Shown: one piece after another, positions 7,468 through 14,994 of the stretch | Layout of the letters: each line of letters opens with the position of its first letter | Numbering within the stretch: position 1 is the stretch's first letter | NCBI GenBank assembly: GCA_026129465.1 | Contig: JAHCIA010000001.1 | Span: forward strand, 381,964 to 445,963 | From: Flavobacteriales bacterium | GTDB lineage: Bacteria > Bacteroidota > Bacteroidia > Flavobacteriales_F > PHOS-HE28 | Length of the DNA stretch: 64,000 nt | Direction: 5' to 3' | Translations under genes and position numbers: made by a program | The notes under the pieces: model-generated | Database searches by the model: none | Seen by the model: the letters and a program-made list of their open reading frames with translations, nothing else | Told to the model about the DNA's origin: nothing

Positions 7468-8286
7468 TCACGCCCTTTTTTGAACAAGGTCGTCGGCGGT
7501 GATACCCTCCTCGATCCACTGCTCATGGGTAGCTGGCTCGTTGCTGGAGATATCCTTGAACGCGAGCATCTCCAGGACCCGGCTGCTGTCGCCGTCCTTG
7601 AACCCGGTCTCTTTCGCGAAGTCGTTCGGATTGTGGAAGGTGCCGAAGAGCATGTCCAGAACGGGCAGATCGGCGTAGTTGCCATGGTGAACGCCGCGCT
7701 CGTGGTGACGGCTGTGGCTCTCGGGCCGTTGGATGATGTACCCCAGCCACCGTGGCGTGCGCACGTTGGTGTGCGCGAAGACGGCGAAGAAGGTGGTGAC
7801 GTAGATGACATGGACCGCGGCCTGCGGATCGATGCCCACGATCAGCGTGAGGCAGATGGAGCCCACGGCCGCGATGCCCACCGAATCCACGGGACCAAGC
7901 CAGAAGGCGCTGAAGGTGTCGAGCCGTTCGGCGCTGTGGTGCATCTGGTGCACGGTGCGCCAAAGCAGGTCGTAGCGATGCACGGCACGATGCCAGACGT
8001 AGATGCCCAGTTCAAGCACGAGCAGACCGATCGCGAAGCCTGCTGCGACGCCGAGGCCCGTCACGTCAAAAAGCTGGAAGCGTGCCAGGTGCTCCGTCCA
8101 CAGAAAGGGCAGGTAGGAGGTGAGCAGGAAGTAGACGGCGAATGAGAGGAGGCCTTTCCACTTCCATCCCTTCACGGGTGGCAATGGCCGCGCGGGGAAC
8201 AGCGCCTCCCAAAGCATCAGCGCGGCATAGATGCCGAAGACGGTAAGGGAGACCGGGTCGGTGAGGAGTTCGATCAGGGTGGGCAT
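7468..8286 (-). CDS. sterol desaturase / fatty acid hydroxylase superfamily membrane protein
   Basis: The 272-residue integral membrane protein carries the di-iron histidine clusters of the fatty-acid hydroxylase family: WHRAVHRYDLLWRTVHQMHH in the middle, and SRHHERGVHHGNYADLPVLD with a preceding FAHTN near the C-terminal half. Hydrophobic spans lie at about residues 10-30, 45-65 and 75-100. Substrates in the family include sterols, carotenoids and alkyl lipids; this one is unknown. ATG 8286 is the first sensible start. It is divergent from a GlxA-type regulator. Confidence 0.87.
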   Translation of the reverse strand: MPTLIELLTDPVSLTVFGIYAALMLWEALFPARPLPPVKGWKWKGLLSFAVYFLLTSYLPFLWTEHLARFQLFDVTGLGVAAGFAIGLLVLELGIYVWHRAVHRYDLLWRTVHQMHHSAERLDTFSAFWLGPVDSVGIAAVGSICLTLIVGIDPQAAVHVIYVTTFFAVFAHTNVRTPRWLGYIIQRPESHSRHHERGVHHGNYADLPVLDMLFGTFHNPNDFAKETGFKDGDSSRVLEMLAFKDISSNEPATHEQWIEEGITADDLVQKRA

Positions 8287-8393
8287 GGTCGTTCGGTTTT
8301 GTGTTCGATCTTTCGAGGGCAAAAGTCCCGGGGCGTGAAGCCTCGGATCAACGCCAAACCCGCCACGGACCGGTCATTCCAGCCAGTCACGCC

Positions 8394-9428
8394 ATGAAGG
8401 ATCGGCCCATCCGCGTCGCCATCCTGGCCTTCCCGGCCTCCACGGCCTCCATCGTTCATGGCCTGTACGACCTGTTCCACATGGCGGGCCGCGACTACGA
8501 GCGGATGACCGGCAAGCCGATGGCGGGCGAGGTGTTCGACCCGGTGATCGTGGCCAAAGAGCGAGGCGAGGTGAGCTTGTGCAACGGGCTGCGCACCACG
8601 GCGCACGCAGCGCTGGGGGAGGTGGACCGCCCGCACATCGTGTGCATTCCGGAGGTGCTGCTCTCACCGGAGGAATCACTGGAAGGCCGGTTCGAGGAGG
8701 AGAAGCACCGGTTGGTCCAATGGCACCGATCGGGGGCCCTCATCGCATCCGCTTGTACCGGCGGCATGTTGCTGGCAGAAAGCGGTCTGTTGGATGGTAA
8801 CGAGGGGACCACGCATTGGGCGTTCTGCGAGGTCATGCAACGGCGTCATCCAGCAGTGAAGGTGAAGTCCAAGGGTGCGCTGGTGATGACCGGGGAGGGC
8901 CAGCGGTTGGTAATGGCCGGCGGCGGCACCTCATGGCTCGATCTCGGTCTGTATCTCATCGCACGCACGGCGGGCCTTGAGACCGCCATGAACGTGGCGC
9001 GGGTGAGCATGATCGAATGGCACCACGATGGGCAACAGCCTTTCGCCGCCACGATGGCACTGCGGCCCAGCCCCGATGCCGTGGTGGCGCAATGTCAGAC
9101 CTGGGCCGCGCAACGCTTCCACGAACCGGCACCAGTATCCGGCATGGTCGCGCTCAGTGGCCTGCCCGAGCGTTCGTTCGCGAGGCGATTCAAGCAGGCC
9201 ACCGGCCTCACACCGCTGGCGTATGTCCACGCCCTGAGGTTGGAGGAGGCCAGGCGCATGCTGGAGGGGAGCGATGAACCGGTGGAGGCGATCGCACTGG
9301 AGGTGGGGTACGAGGATGCGGGTTTTTTCACGCGCATGTTCAAGCGCAAGGTGGGCCTAACACCGGGGCAGTACCGCCGCAGGTTCGGTGGTTTGCGCAA
9401 GTCGCTCGCGGGACAAGTGGCCAACTGA
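8394..9428 (+). CDS. GlxA-type AraC-family transcriptional regulator with DJ-1/PfpI-like sensor domain
   Basis: The 344-residue protein combines an N-terminal DJ-1/PfpI-like domain (IRVAILAFPASTASIVHGLY; ALIASACTGGMLLAESGLLD, the nucleophile elbow with SACTG) with a C-terminal AraC DNA-binding domain. The latter shows two helix-turn-helix units: SERSFARRFKQATGLTPLAY-type sequence, then AIALEVGYEDAGFFTRMFKR and the closing KVGLTPGQYRRRF. The start at 8394 (MKDRPIRVAILAF) places the domain at the N-terminus. It may regulate the divergent hydroxylase gene. Confidence 0.88.
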   Translation: MKDRPIRVAILAFPASTASIVHGLYDLFHMAGRDYERMTGKPMAGEVFDPVIVAKERGEVSLCNGLRTTAHAALGEVDRPHIVCIPEVLLSPEESLEGRFEEEKHRLVQWHRSGALIASACTGGMLLAESGLLDGNEGTTHWAFCEVMQRRHPAVKVKSKGALVMTGEGQRLVMAGGGTSWLDLGLYLIARTAGLETAMNVARVSMIEWHHDGQQPFAATMALRPSPDAVVAQCQTWAAQRFHEPAPVSGMVALSGLPERSFARRFKQATGLTPLAYVHALRLEEARRMLEGSDEPVEAIALEVGYEDAGFFTRMFKRKVGLTPGQYRRRFGGLRKSLAGQVAN

Positions 9429-9500
9429 CCGATCGATCCCGCTTCGATAGGGAAGTGCCCACAACACGATCACTGTGTGATGAACGGCACATCACCGAAC

Positions 9501-9531
9501 TTGTATTTAACCTAATGGTTTAATATATTTG
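9501..9531 (+). promoter_or_regulatory. arsR promoter (Bacteroidota -33/-7) with overlapping operator
   Basis: TTG at 9501-9503, a 20-nt spacer and TATATTTG at 9524-9531 match the Bacteroidota consensus TTG-N19/20-TAnnTTTG. In the spacer, TTAACC-TAAT-GGTTTAA (9507-9523) is an inverted repeat suited to an ArsR dimer, so the repressor would block its own operon. The start codon follows 21 nt after the -7 box. Confidence 0.85.
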
Positions 9532-9552
9532 CCCTCGCAACAGCACACAAGC

Positions 9553-9903
9553 ATGTCGCCCGCCATCGCCCCCGACCGCCTGAGCATGACCTTCCATGCC
9601 TTGAGCGACCCCACGCGCCGGGCGATCCTCTCGCGCCTGGCGGACGGACCAGCCTCTGTGAACGAGTTGGCGGCTCCGTTCGCCATGAGCCTGCCCGCCG
9701 TTAGCAAGCATCTCAAAGTGCTGGAGCGCGCGCAATTGATCAAGCGCGGAAAGGAGGCGCAGTGGCGACCCTGCGAGTTGAAGGCCGAGCCATTGAAGGA
9801 AGCCGATGCCTGGATCGAGCGGTACCGCGCGATGTGGGAGGCGCGCTTCGACCGGCTCGACGCCTACCTGATGGAGCTGCAAGGCAAAAAACCGAGGAAG
9901 TGA
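9553..9903 (+). CDS. ArsR-family (metal-independent, SRPBCC-linked) transcriptional repressor
   Basis: The 116-residue winged-helix protein shows LSMTFHALSDPTRRAILSRL, SVNELAAPFAMSLPAVSKHL and KVLERAQLIKRGKEAQWRPC. It lacks the metal-binding ELCVCDL motif, so it belongs to the ArsR group that pairs with SRPBCC/AHSA1 genes rather than to metal sensors. It heads a plus-strand run reaching 17919 and overlaps the next gene by TGATG. Autoregulation is likely through the palindrome in its promoter. Confidence 0.92.
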   Translation: MSPAIAPDRLSMTFHALSDPTRRAILSRLADGPASVNELAAPFAMSLPAVSKHLKVLERAQLIKRGKEAQWRPCELKAEPLKEADAWIERYRAMWEARFDRLDAYLMELQGKKPRK

Positions 9904-10325
9904 TGCGCGACGGATGCCCCATCGACCTGCCCGTGCTGGAGCCCATCGGCGCACCGCTTCCGCAGCGCCCTGCCCGCGGGCTGCGCTTCTGCCGGGCCTT
10001 CACGGCCCCGTTGGATGCGGTGGTGGCGCGTTGGTGCGAGCCGGAGCTGCGCCGCCTGTGGATCCTGCCCATCAGCGGGTCGTGCTTCACCATCCTTCTC
10101 GCGGCACCCGCCTATCTGGAAGCCGAAGAGACCGATGGCCTCCATGCCGTGCGACTCACCGCCACCTTCGAGGAGGACGGCGTGCTCACCACCGTGTGTG
10201 TGCGCATTGAGCCTTTGCTTCCTCTCACCACGGACACGCTCCTTGCCAGCGGCTATGCCGATCGTTGGGAGGAGCGCCTGTACGCGCTTGCCGACCTGAT
10301 CGACCCTGAACCATGGGAACCATGA
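9903..10325 (+). CDS. SRPBCC-domain protein (AHSA1-like)
   Basis: The 140-residue protein starts at ATG 9903 inside the arsR stop (TGATG), so translation is coupled. LRFCRAFTAPLDAVVARWCE resembles the entry strand and helix of AHSA1-type START-like domains, and ADRWEERLYALADLI is the C-terminal helix. Similarity is weaker than for the other SRPBCC genes here, and it lacks the usual WWGP motif. Ligand unknown. Confidence 0.7.
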   Translation: MRDGCPIDLPVLEPIGAPLPQRPARGLRFCRAFTAPLDAVVARWCEPELRRLWILPISGSCFTILLAAPAYLEAEETDGLHAVRLTATFEEDGVLTTVCVRIEPLLPLTTDTLLASGYADRWEERLYALADLIDPEPWEP

Positions 10326-11662
10326 CCATGCCCAACGCCGACCGCGAGATCGTCATCACCCGCCACATGAAGGCGCCGCAAGCGCTGGTGTGGAAAGCCT
10401 GCACCGAACCCGAACACATCGACCGTTGGTGGGGGCCGGACGGATTCGTCAATCGCACCGCCCGCATGGAGTTTCGGGTGGGCGGTGAATGGGAATACAC
10501 CATGACCGGCCCTGATGGCAAGGTGTGGCCCAACCTGATCACCTACCGGGCCATCGTACCGATCACGCGCTTGTTCTACGACCATGGAGAACCGGGCAAC
10601 CCCAGGCAGTTCGAGGGCGAGTTGCGCTTTGAGGAGCAGGACGGTGGCACCTTGGTGACGCTTCGCACCGTGTTCCCCACCAAGGAGATCCGTGACCACT
10701 TGATCGAGACGGTCGGGGCCATCGAAGGCGGTAAGCAGACGCTCGCGCACTTGGACGAATACACCCAACGCATCATGAACAAGCCCAAGCCCGCCCTCTT
10801 CAACTTCTCCGTGCGGAAAGAGGACCGCACCATCACCGTGGAGCGCTCCTTCAACGCGCCGCTGGATCCCGTGTGGGCCGCCTTCACCGAAGCGGACATC
10901 CTATGCCAGTGGTGGGCGCCGAAGCCCTATGTCTGCGTGGTCACAGGCCTCGACCTGCGCGCCGGCGGACGTTGGTCCTACCACATGAAAGGCCCCGAAG
11001 GCGACTGTCATTACTGCTTCTTCGACTACGAGGACGTGCGGCCGAAGAGCTACTTCTCCGGCAGCGATGGTTTCTGCGACGAAGCCGGCAACATCAACGT
11101 GTCCATGCCGCGCTCCAGGTGGGAGAACCATTTCAATGAGAAGGAAGGCAGCACCGTGGTCCGGGTCAAGATCCACTTCAGTTCAACGGAAGACCTGGAG
11201 CGGATCATTGAAATGGGCTTCAAGGAGGGCTTCACCATGGGCCTGGATCAGTTGGGGCAGCTGTTCACGGACCAGAAGTTCTACCACGGCACCAAGGCCG
11301 ATCTGAAGCCGGGTGACCTGATCGAACCAGGGAACCACTCGAACTACGGACAGCAGAAGAAGGCCAGGTTCGTGTACCTCACCGCCATGCTCGATGCGGC
11401 CACCTGGGGCGCCGAACTGGCGCAGGGCGAAGGACGCGGCCGCATCTACATCGTGGAACCGACGGGCCACTACGAGAACGACCCCAACCTCACGGACAAG
11501 CGCTTCAAGGGCAACCCGACGAAGTCCTACCGCACCAAGGCCCCCTTGCGCGTGATCGGCGAAGTGAAGGACTGGCAGGGCCACGCGCCGGAGCAACTGC
11601 AGGCCATGAAGGACCATCTGCAAAAGCTGAAGGAGCAGGGCATCGAAGCCATTGAAGACTGA
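10322..11662 (+). CDS. SRPBCC-SRPBCC-Arr fusion: tandem AHSA1 domains with C-terminal rifampin ADP-ribosyltransferase
   Basis: The 446-residue open frame has three domains. SRPBCC-1 (about 8-150) shows HMKAPQALVWKACTEPEHID-type sequence and RWWGPDGF. SRPBCC-2 (about 168-316) shows ERSFNAPLDPVWAAFTEAD and CQWWAPKPYVC. Residues 319-446 closely resemble Arr, the NAD+-rifampin ADP-ribosyltransferase: FYHGTKADLKPGDLI (His322), ARFVYLTAMLDAATWGAELA (Tyr352), GRIYIVEPTGHYENDPNLTD, KRFKGNPTKSYRTKAPLRVI and DWQGH near the end, all in Arr order. Free Arr enzymes are about 140 residues, so the domain is complete. The start at 10322 overlaps the previous stop as ATGA; ATG 10313 is an alternative. Fusion of Arr to ligand-binding START-like domains suggests a modified substrate range (inference). 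Whether it inactivates rifamycins is untested. Confidence 0.88.
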   Translation: MTMPNADREIVITRHMKAPQALVWKACTEPEHIDRWWGPDGFVNRTARMEFRVGGEWEYTMTGPDGKVWPNLITYRAIVPITRLFYDHGEPGNPRQFEGELRFEEQDGGTLVTLRTVFPTKEIRDHLIETVGAIEGGKQTLAHLDEYTQRIMNKPKPALFNFSVRKEDRTITVERSFNAPLDPVWAAFTEADILCQWWAPKPYVCVVTGLDLRAGGRWSYHMKGPEGDCHYCFFDYEDVRPKSYFSGSDGFCDEAGNINVSMPRSRWENHFNEKEGSTVVRVKIHFSSTEDLERIIEMGFKEGFTMGLDQLGQLFTDQKFYHGTKADLKPGDLIEPGNHSNYGQQKKARFVYLTAMLDAATWGAELAQGEGRGRIYIVEPTGHYENDPNLTDKRFKGNPTKSYRTKAPLRVIGEVKDWQGHAPEQLQAMKDHLQKLKEQGIEAIED

Positions 11663-11714
11663 ACCAGTATGAGCGCGAGATCTCGCGCCCCGACCAACCC
11701 CAACCCCAACCCCA

Positions 11715-12149
11715 ATGCCCACCCGCATCACTATCACCGCCCACGTCAACAAGCCGGTGGCCCACGTCTGGAAGATCTGGACCGAACCCGACCACATCAT
11801 GCGATGGAACGCCGCCAGCGACGACTGGCACTGCCCGAAGGCCACCAACGACCTGCGCACCGGTGGCTCCTTCAGCAGCACCATGGCCGCGCGCGACGGC
11901 AGTTTCAGCTTCGACTTTGAAGGTGTGTATGACGATGTGCAAGATCCCGGCTCAAGGCCGGGACAAGCACGCATCGCCTACACCATGAGCGACGGCCGCA
12001 CCTGCCAGATCATCTTCAATGAGAAGGATGGTGGCACCGAGGTGGTGGAAAGCTTCGATGCGGAGGCGCAGAACCCTGTGGAAATGCAACGCGCCGGCTG
12101 GCAGGCGATCCTGGACCGCTTCAAGGCGTATGTGGAAGCGCAGGGATGA
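11715..12149 (+). CDS. SRPBCC-domain protein (AHSA1/START-like) with in-frame palindromic insert
   Basis: The 144-residue protein starts MPTRITITAHVNKPVAHVWK and continues with WTEPDHIMRWNAASDDWHCP, classic AHSA1 features; the C-terminal helix is MQRAGWQAILDRFKAYVE. At about residues 77-87 the sequence QDPGSRPGQA interrupts the expected strand pair (GVYDDV and RIAYTMSDGR). That stretch is encoded by a hairpin (11940-11967), so a small palindromic element seems to have entered the gene without breaking the frame. Ligand unknown. Confidence 0.88.
   Translation: MPTRITITAHVNKPVAHVWKIWTEPDHIMRWNAASDDWHCPKATNDLRTGGSFSSTMAARDGSFSFDFEGVYDDVQDPGSRPGQARIAYTMSDGRTCQIIFNEKDGGTEVVESFDAEAQNPVEMQRAGWQAILDRFKAYVEAQG
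11940..11967. repeat. palindromic element inside an SRPBCC coding sequence
   Basis: CAAGATCCCGGCTCAAGGCCGGGACAAG forms a hairpin with CCCGG/CCGGG arms around CTCAAGG and symmetrical CAAG ends. It encodes about ten residues not expected from the family. Confidence 0.6.
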
Positions 12150-12167
12150 CCCATACGACGGCAAGCG

Positions 12168-12560
12168 ATGAGCCACGAACGTTTCGACCCTGCCACAAGT
12201 GCCTTGCTCGATGCCCACAAGCATCCGCTGCGCAAGGAGATCGATGCCCTTCGAGTCATCATCCTCGGTGCCGACAAGTCCATTGAAGAAGGTGTGAAGT
12301 GGAACACGGCCAGCTACCGGACCACCGACTGGTTCGCCACGTTGAACGGGCCGAAGCACGTGAAGGAGCCCATGGTCATCCTGCACGCTGGCGCCAAGGC
12401 CAAAGGCCATGTGCTGAAGGACCGCATCCCCGATCCCGAAGGCCTCTTGAAGTGGCTGGGCAACGACCGGGCGCAGATCGTCTTCAAGGATGGAAAGGAC
12501 ATCGCAGCCAAGGAGGCCGCCTTGACCAAGGTCATCAAGCACTGGATACAACAACTTTGA
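12168..12560 (+). CDS. DUF1801 domain-containing protein
   Basis: The 130-residue protein shows the YdhG/DUF1801 pattern: HKHPLRKEIDALRVIILGAD, IEEGVKWNTASYRTTDWFAT, and a C-terminal lysine-rich helix AALTKVIKHWIQQL. The family has a compact alpha/beta fold (an iron-chaperone-like fold in some members); its biochemical role is not settled. It sits 18 nt after the SRPBCC gene and 3 nt before the GyrI-like gene, consistent with one operon. Confidence 0.85.
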   Translation: MSHERFDPATSALLDAHKHPLRKEIDALRVIILGADKSIEEGVKWNTASYRTTDWFATLNGPKHVKEPMVILHAGAKAKGHVLKDRIPDPEGLLKWLGNDRAQIVFKDGKDIAAKEAALTKVIKHWIQQL

Positions 12561-12563
12561 CTC

Positions 12564-13025
12564 ATGCTCACCCCACCTGAGATCGTCACCACCAGCGCCA
12601 TGCCCGCCGCCACCATCCACCTGGTGATCCCCGGCATGGACATGCCCAAGCACATGGACCCCGCGATCCAGGAGATCCTGAAGGTGCTTGCGGACCAGGG
12701 CCTGCGGCCCGCGGGACCGATGTTCAGCTATCACCACCGAAGGCCCAGCGACACCTTCGACTTCGAGATCGGCTTCCCAGTGGCGATGGCGATCACGGAG
12801 AGTGGCCGTGTGAAGAACAACACCTTGCCTGCTGAGCGTGTGGCAAGGGCTGTGTACCAGGGGCCCTATGAAGGTCTGTCGAAAGCCTGGCCAGCCTTGC
12901 AGGAATGGGTGCGCCAGCAGCAGCTGCCTGAGACGGGCCGCTTTTTCGAGCGCTACCTGAACAACCCCGACGAGGTGAAGGACCCGAAAGAGTACATGAC
13001 GGAATTGAATTGGGTGATCGGATAG
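12564..13025 (+). CDS. GyrI-like small-molecule-binding domain protein
   Basis: The 153-residue protein has the GyrI/AraC effector-binding (SHS2 duplication) pattern: AATIHLVIPGMDM, AGPMFSYHHRRPSDTFDFEI and GFPVAMAITES, then ARAVYQGPYEGLSKAWPALQ and a terminal TELNWVIG strand. No DNA-binding domain is attached. Stand-alone GyrI domains bind or hydrolyse small, often cationic or toxic compounds, which fits a detoxification cluster. Confidence 0.85.
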   Translation: MLTPPEIVTTSAMPAATIHLVIPGMDMPKHMDPAIQEILKVLADQGLRPAGPMFSYHHRRPSDTFDFEIGFPVAMAITESGRVKNNTLPAERVARAVYQGPYEGLSKAWPALQEWVRQQQLPETGRFFERYLNNPDEVKDPKEYMTELNWVIG

Positions 13026-13046
13026 CACCAGTACTGACCAGCACCT

Positions 13047-13640
13047 ATGAAGAAGCGGACCAAGACGATCAAGGAGGAGGAACCGATGCTGGCCTTCGAA
13101 AGCGCCCAGCAATGGGATGCCTGGCTGGAGCGGAACGGAGCCACAGTGCAGGCGATCCGCATCCGCATCGCGAAGAAGGACAGCGGCATCCCATCGGTCA
13201 CCTATGCCGAGGCCGTGGACACCGCACTTTGCCACGGCTGGATCGACGGTGTGCGCAATGCTTATGACGACAAGACCTTCCTGCAGCGCTTCACACCACG
13301 TGGCCCGCGCAGCATCTGGAGCGAGATCAACAAGAAGAAGGTGCAACAATTGACCAAGGCCAGACTGATGCGGCCGGCTGGCCTTGCAACCGTGAAGCAG
13401 GCCAAAGCGAACGGCCAATGGGACAAGGCCTATGCACCTGCCACTGCGATCAAAGTGCCTCCCGACCTCGCCGCTGCGCTGAAGAAGAACAAGAAGGCCA
13501 AGGCCTTCTTCGACACCCTCACCGGAAGCAAGCGCTACGCGTTCCTGCACCGCCTGCACACCGCGAAGAAGGACGAGACCCGGGCGAAACGGCTCGGGCT
13601 GTTCGTGGGCATGATGGAGCGTGGCGAAGCCTTCCATTGA
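13047..13640 (+). CDS. YdeI/OmdA-family protein (bacteriocin-protection type)
   Basis: The 197-residue protein carries the YdeI hallmarks: SAQQWDAWLERNG near the start, IPSVTYAEAVDTALCHGWID, KTFLQRFTPRGPRSIWSEIN and NKKKVQQLTKARLM, and the C-terminal OmdA half with AAALKKNKKAKAFFDTLTG, RYAFLHRLHTAKK and RAKRLGLF. Homologues have been linked to tolerance of cationic peptides and bacteriocins; the mechanism is unclear. It is part of the same plus-strand run. Confidence 0.9.
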   Translation: MKKRTKTIKEEEPMLAFESAQQWDAWLERNGATVQAIRIRIAKKDSGIPSVTYAEAVDTALCHGWIDGVRNAYDDKTFLQRFTPRGPRSIWSEINKKKVQQLTKARLMRPAGLATVKQAKANGQWDKAYAPATAIKVPPDLAAALKKNKKAKAFFDTLTGSKRYAFLHRLHTAKKDETRAKRLGLFVGMMERGEAFH

Positions 13641-13652
13641 CAGCATCGCACG

Positions 13653-14372
13653 ATGACGGAACACGGTAGCACACCCTTGAAAGCCTTGGACTCGATGAGA
13701 ACGGCGACCATGAACAGGAGAGAAGCGGTTCTGCTGCGCTGTGGGACATACGCAGGCCTGACCTACGTGACCTTGGGCCTGTTGCAGATCCTGCTGCGTG
13801 ACGGGTTCGACATCACACGCCATCCGCTCAGCATCCTGGCGAACGGGCGCATGGGCTGGGTGCAGATCGTCAACTTCCTGGTCACGGGCATGCTCATGCT
13901 GGCTTTCGCCGCTGGCGTGTTCTCCACGCTACGTGGACGCTTCGGCGGCACCCTCGGTGCCTGCATGCTCGGGCTCTTTGGGGTGGGGCTTGTCGGGGCC
14001 GGCATCTTCGTGGCAGGGCCCATGGCCGATTTCCCACCACCGGATGACCGCGTTCCCGGCCTGTTCCCGGTGAACGGCATGCTCCATTTCATGGCAGGCG
14101 GCATCGGCTTTCTAGGATTGATCATGGCGGCGATCACCTTCGCCCTGCGTTTCGCCAAAGGCCGGTCCTGGGGGCGCTCTCTTTTCTCTCTCGTGATCGG
14201 GACCTTCTTCGCCTGCGCATTCGCGGGCATCGCCTCCGGACCTCCGGATGCCATCACCATGATCACGTTCTACCTTGCTGTGCTCTTCGCATGGGCCTGG
14301 GTCGTCGCGCTGTCCGCCTGGTTGACCAAGGAAGTTGCTTCGCGCCCATCAACCGCAAAGAGCAGTGCCTAA
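13653..14372 (+). CDS. DUF998-family integral membrane protein
   Basis: The 239-residue protein has about six transmembrane segments (around YAGLTYVTLGLLQILL, FLVTGMLMLAFAAGVF, LGLFGVGLVGAGIFVAGP, GGIGFLGLIMAAITFA, LFSLVIGTFFACAFAGIA and YLAVLFAWAWVVALSAWL). HPLSILANGRMGWVQ and a GPMADFPPP loop are typical of DUF998. Function unknown. The first 20 residues are weakly conserved, so ATG 13710 (MNRREAVLL) may be the real start. Confidence 0.8.
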   Translation: MTEHGSTPLKALDSMRTATMNRREAVLLRCGTYAGLTYVTLGLLQILLRDGFDITRHPLSILANGRMGWVQIVNFLVTGMLMLAFAAGVFSTLRGRFGGTLGACMLGLFGVGLVGAGIFVAGPMADFPPPDDRVPGLFPVNGMLHFMAGGIGFLGLIMAAITFALRFAKGRSWGRSLFSLVIGTFFACAFAGIASGPPDAITMITFYLAVLFAWAWVVALSAWLTKEVASRPSTAKSSA

Positions 14373-14432
14373 TGAGACTCCTGCCTGGCGCTCGCGGGAA
14401 CACACGGGTCTGAACCCTACATCCACAACCCC

Positions 14433-14990
14433 ATGCTCAAGAAGATCCTCCTCGGCCTCTTGGCGGTCATCGCCGTCATCATCATCGTCTCGCGCTTCCA
14501 GCCTGACACCTACACCGTGGAGCGCAGTGCCACCATCGAGGCGCCACCCAGCGTGGTGTTCACCCAGTTGAACGACTTCCGCAACTGGGAAAAGTTCAAC
14601 CCCTGGGCCGATGCCGACCCCAACGCCAGGTACACCTACGAAGGCCCTGCGACCGGAGCGGGGTCTGTCTACCTCTGGGAAGGCAACAAGGAATTCGGCA
14701 AGGGGCGCTTCACCATCACCGAAAGCAAGCCGGATGAATACATCAAGGTGGACATGCGGTTCATCGAACCCTTTGAGGGTGCTGGCGTGGTGGAGTACCG
14801 TATGGCGCCTGCTCAGGGAGGCACGCACCTCACCGAGACCATGACCGGTGAGCACAGCTGGATGAGCAAGATCATGTGCCTCTTCGTGAGCTTCGATGAC
14901 ATGCTGGGGGAGAAGTTCGAGGAGGGCCACCGCCGTATGAACACGGTGATGAGGGGTATTCCGGTGGAGACCATGGACCTGGAGCAATGA
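14433..14990 (+). CDS. membrane-anchored SRPBCC (polyketide cyclase-like) protein
   Basis: The 185-residue protein opens with a single transmembrane anchor (MLKKILLGLLAVIAVIIIVS), followed by a START-like domain: ERSATIEAPPSVVFTQLNDF, NWEKFNPWADADPN and TETMTGEHSWMSKIMCLFVS, ending with a long C-terminal helix. Membrane anchoring distinguishes it from the cytoplasmic AHSA1 proteins nearby. Ligand unknown. Confidence 0.87.
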   Translation: MLKKILLGLLAVIAVIIIVSRFQPDTYTVERSATIEAPPSVVFTQLNDFRNWEKFNPWADADPNARYTYEGPATGAGSVYLWEGNKEFGKGRFTITESKPDEYIKVDMRFIEPFEGAGVVEYRMAPAQGGTHLTETMTGEHSWMSKIMCLFVSFDDMLGEKFEEGHRRMNTVMRGIPVETMDLEQ

Positions 14991-14994
14991 ACTG

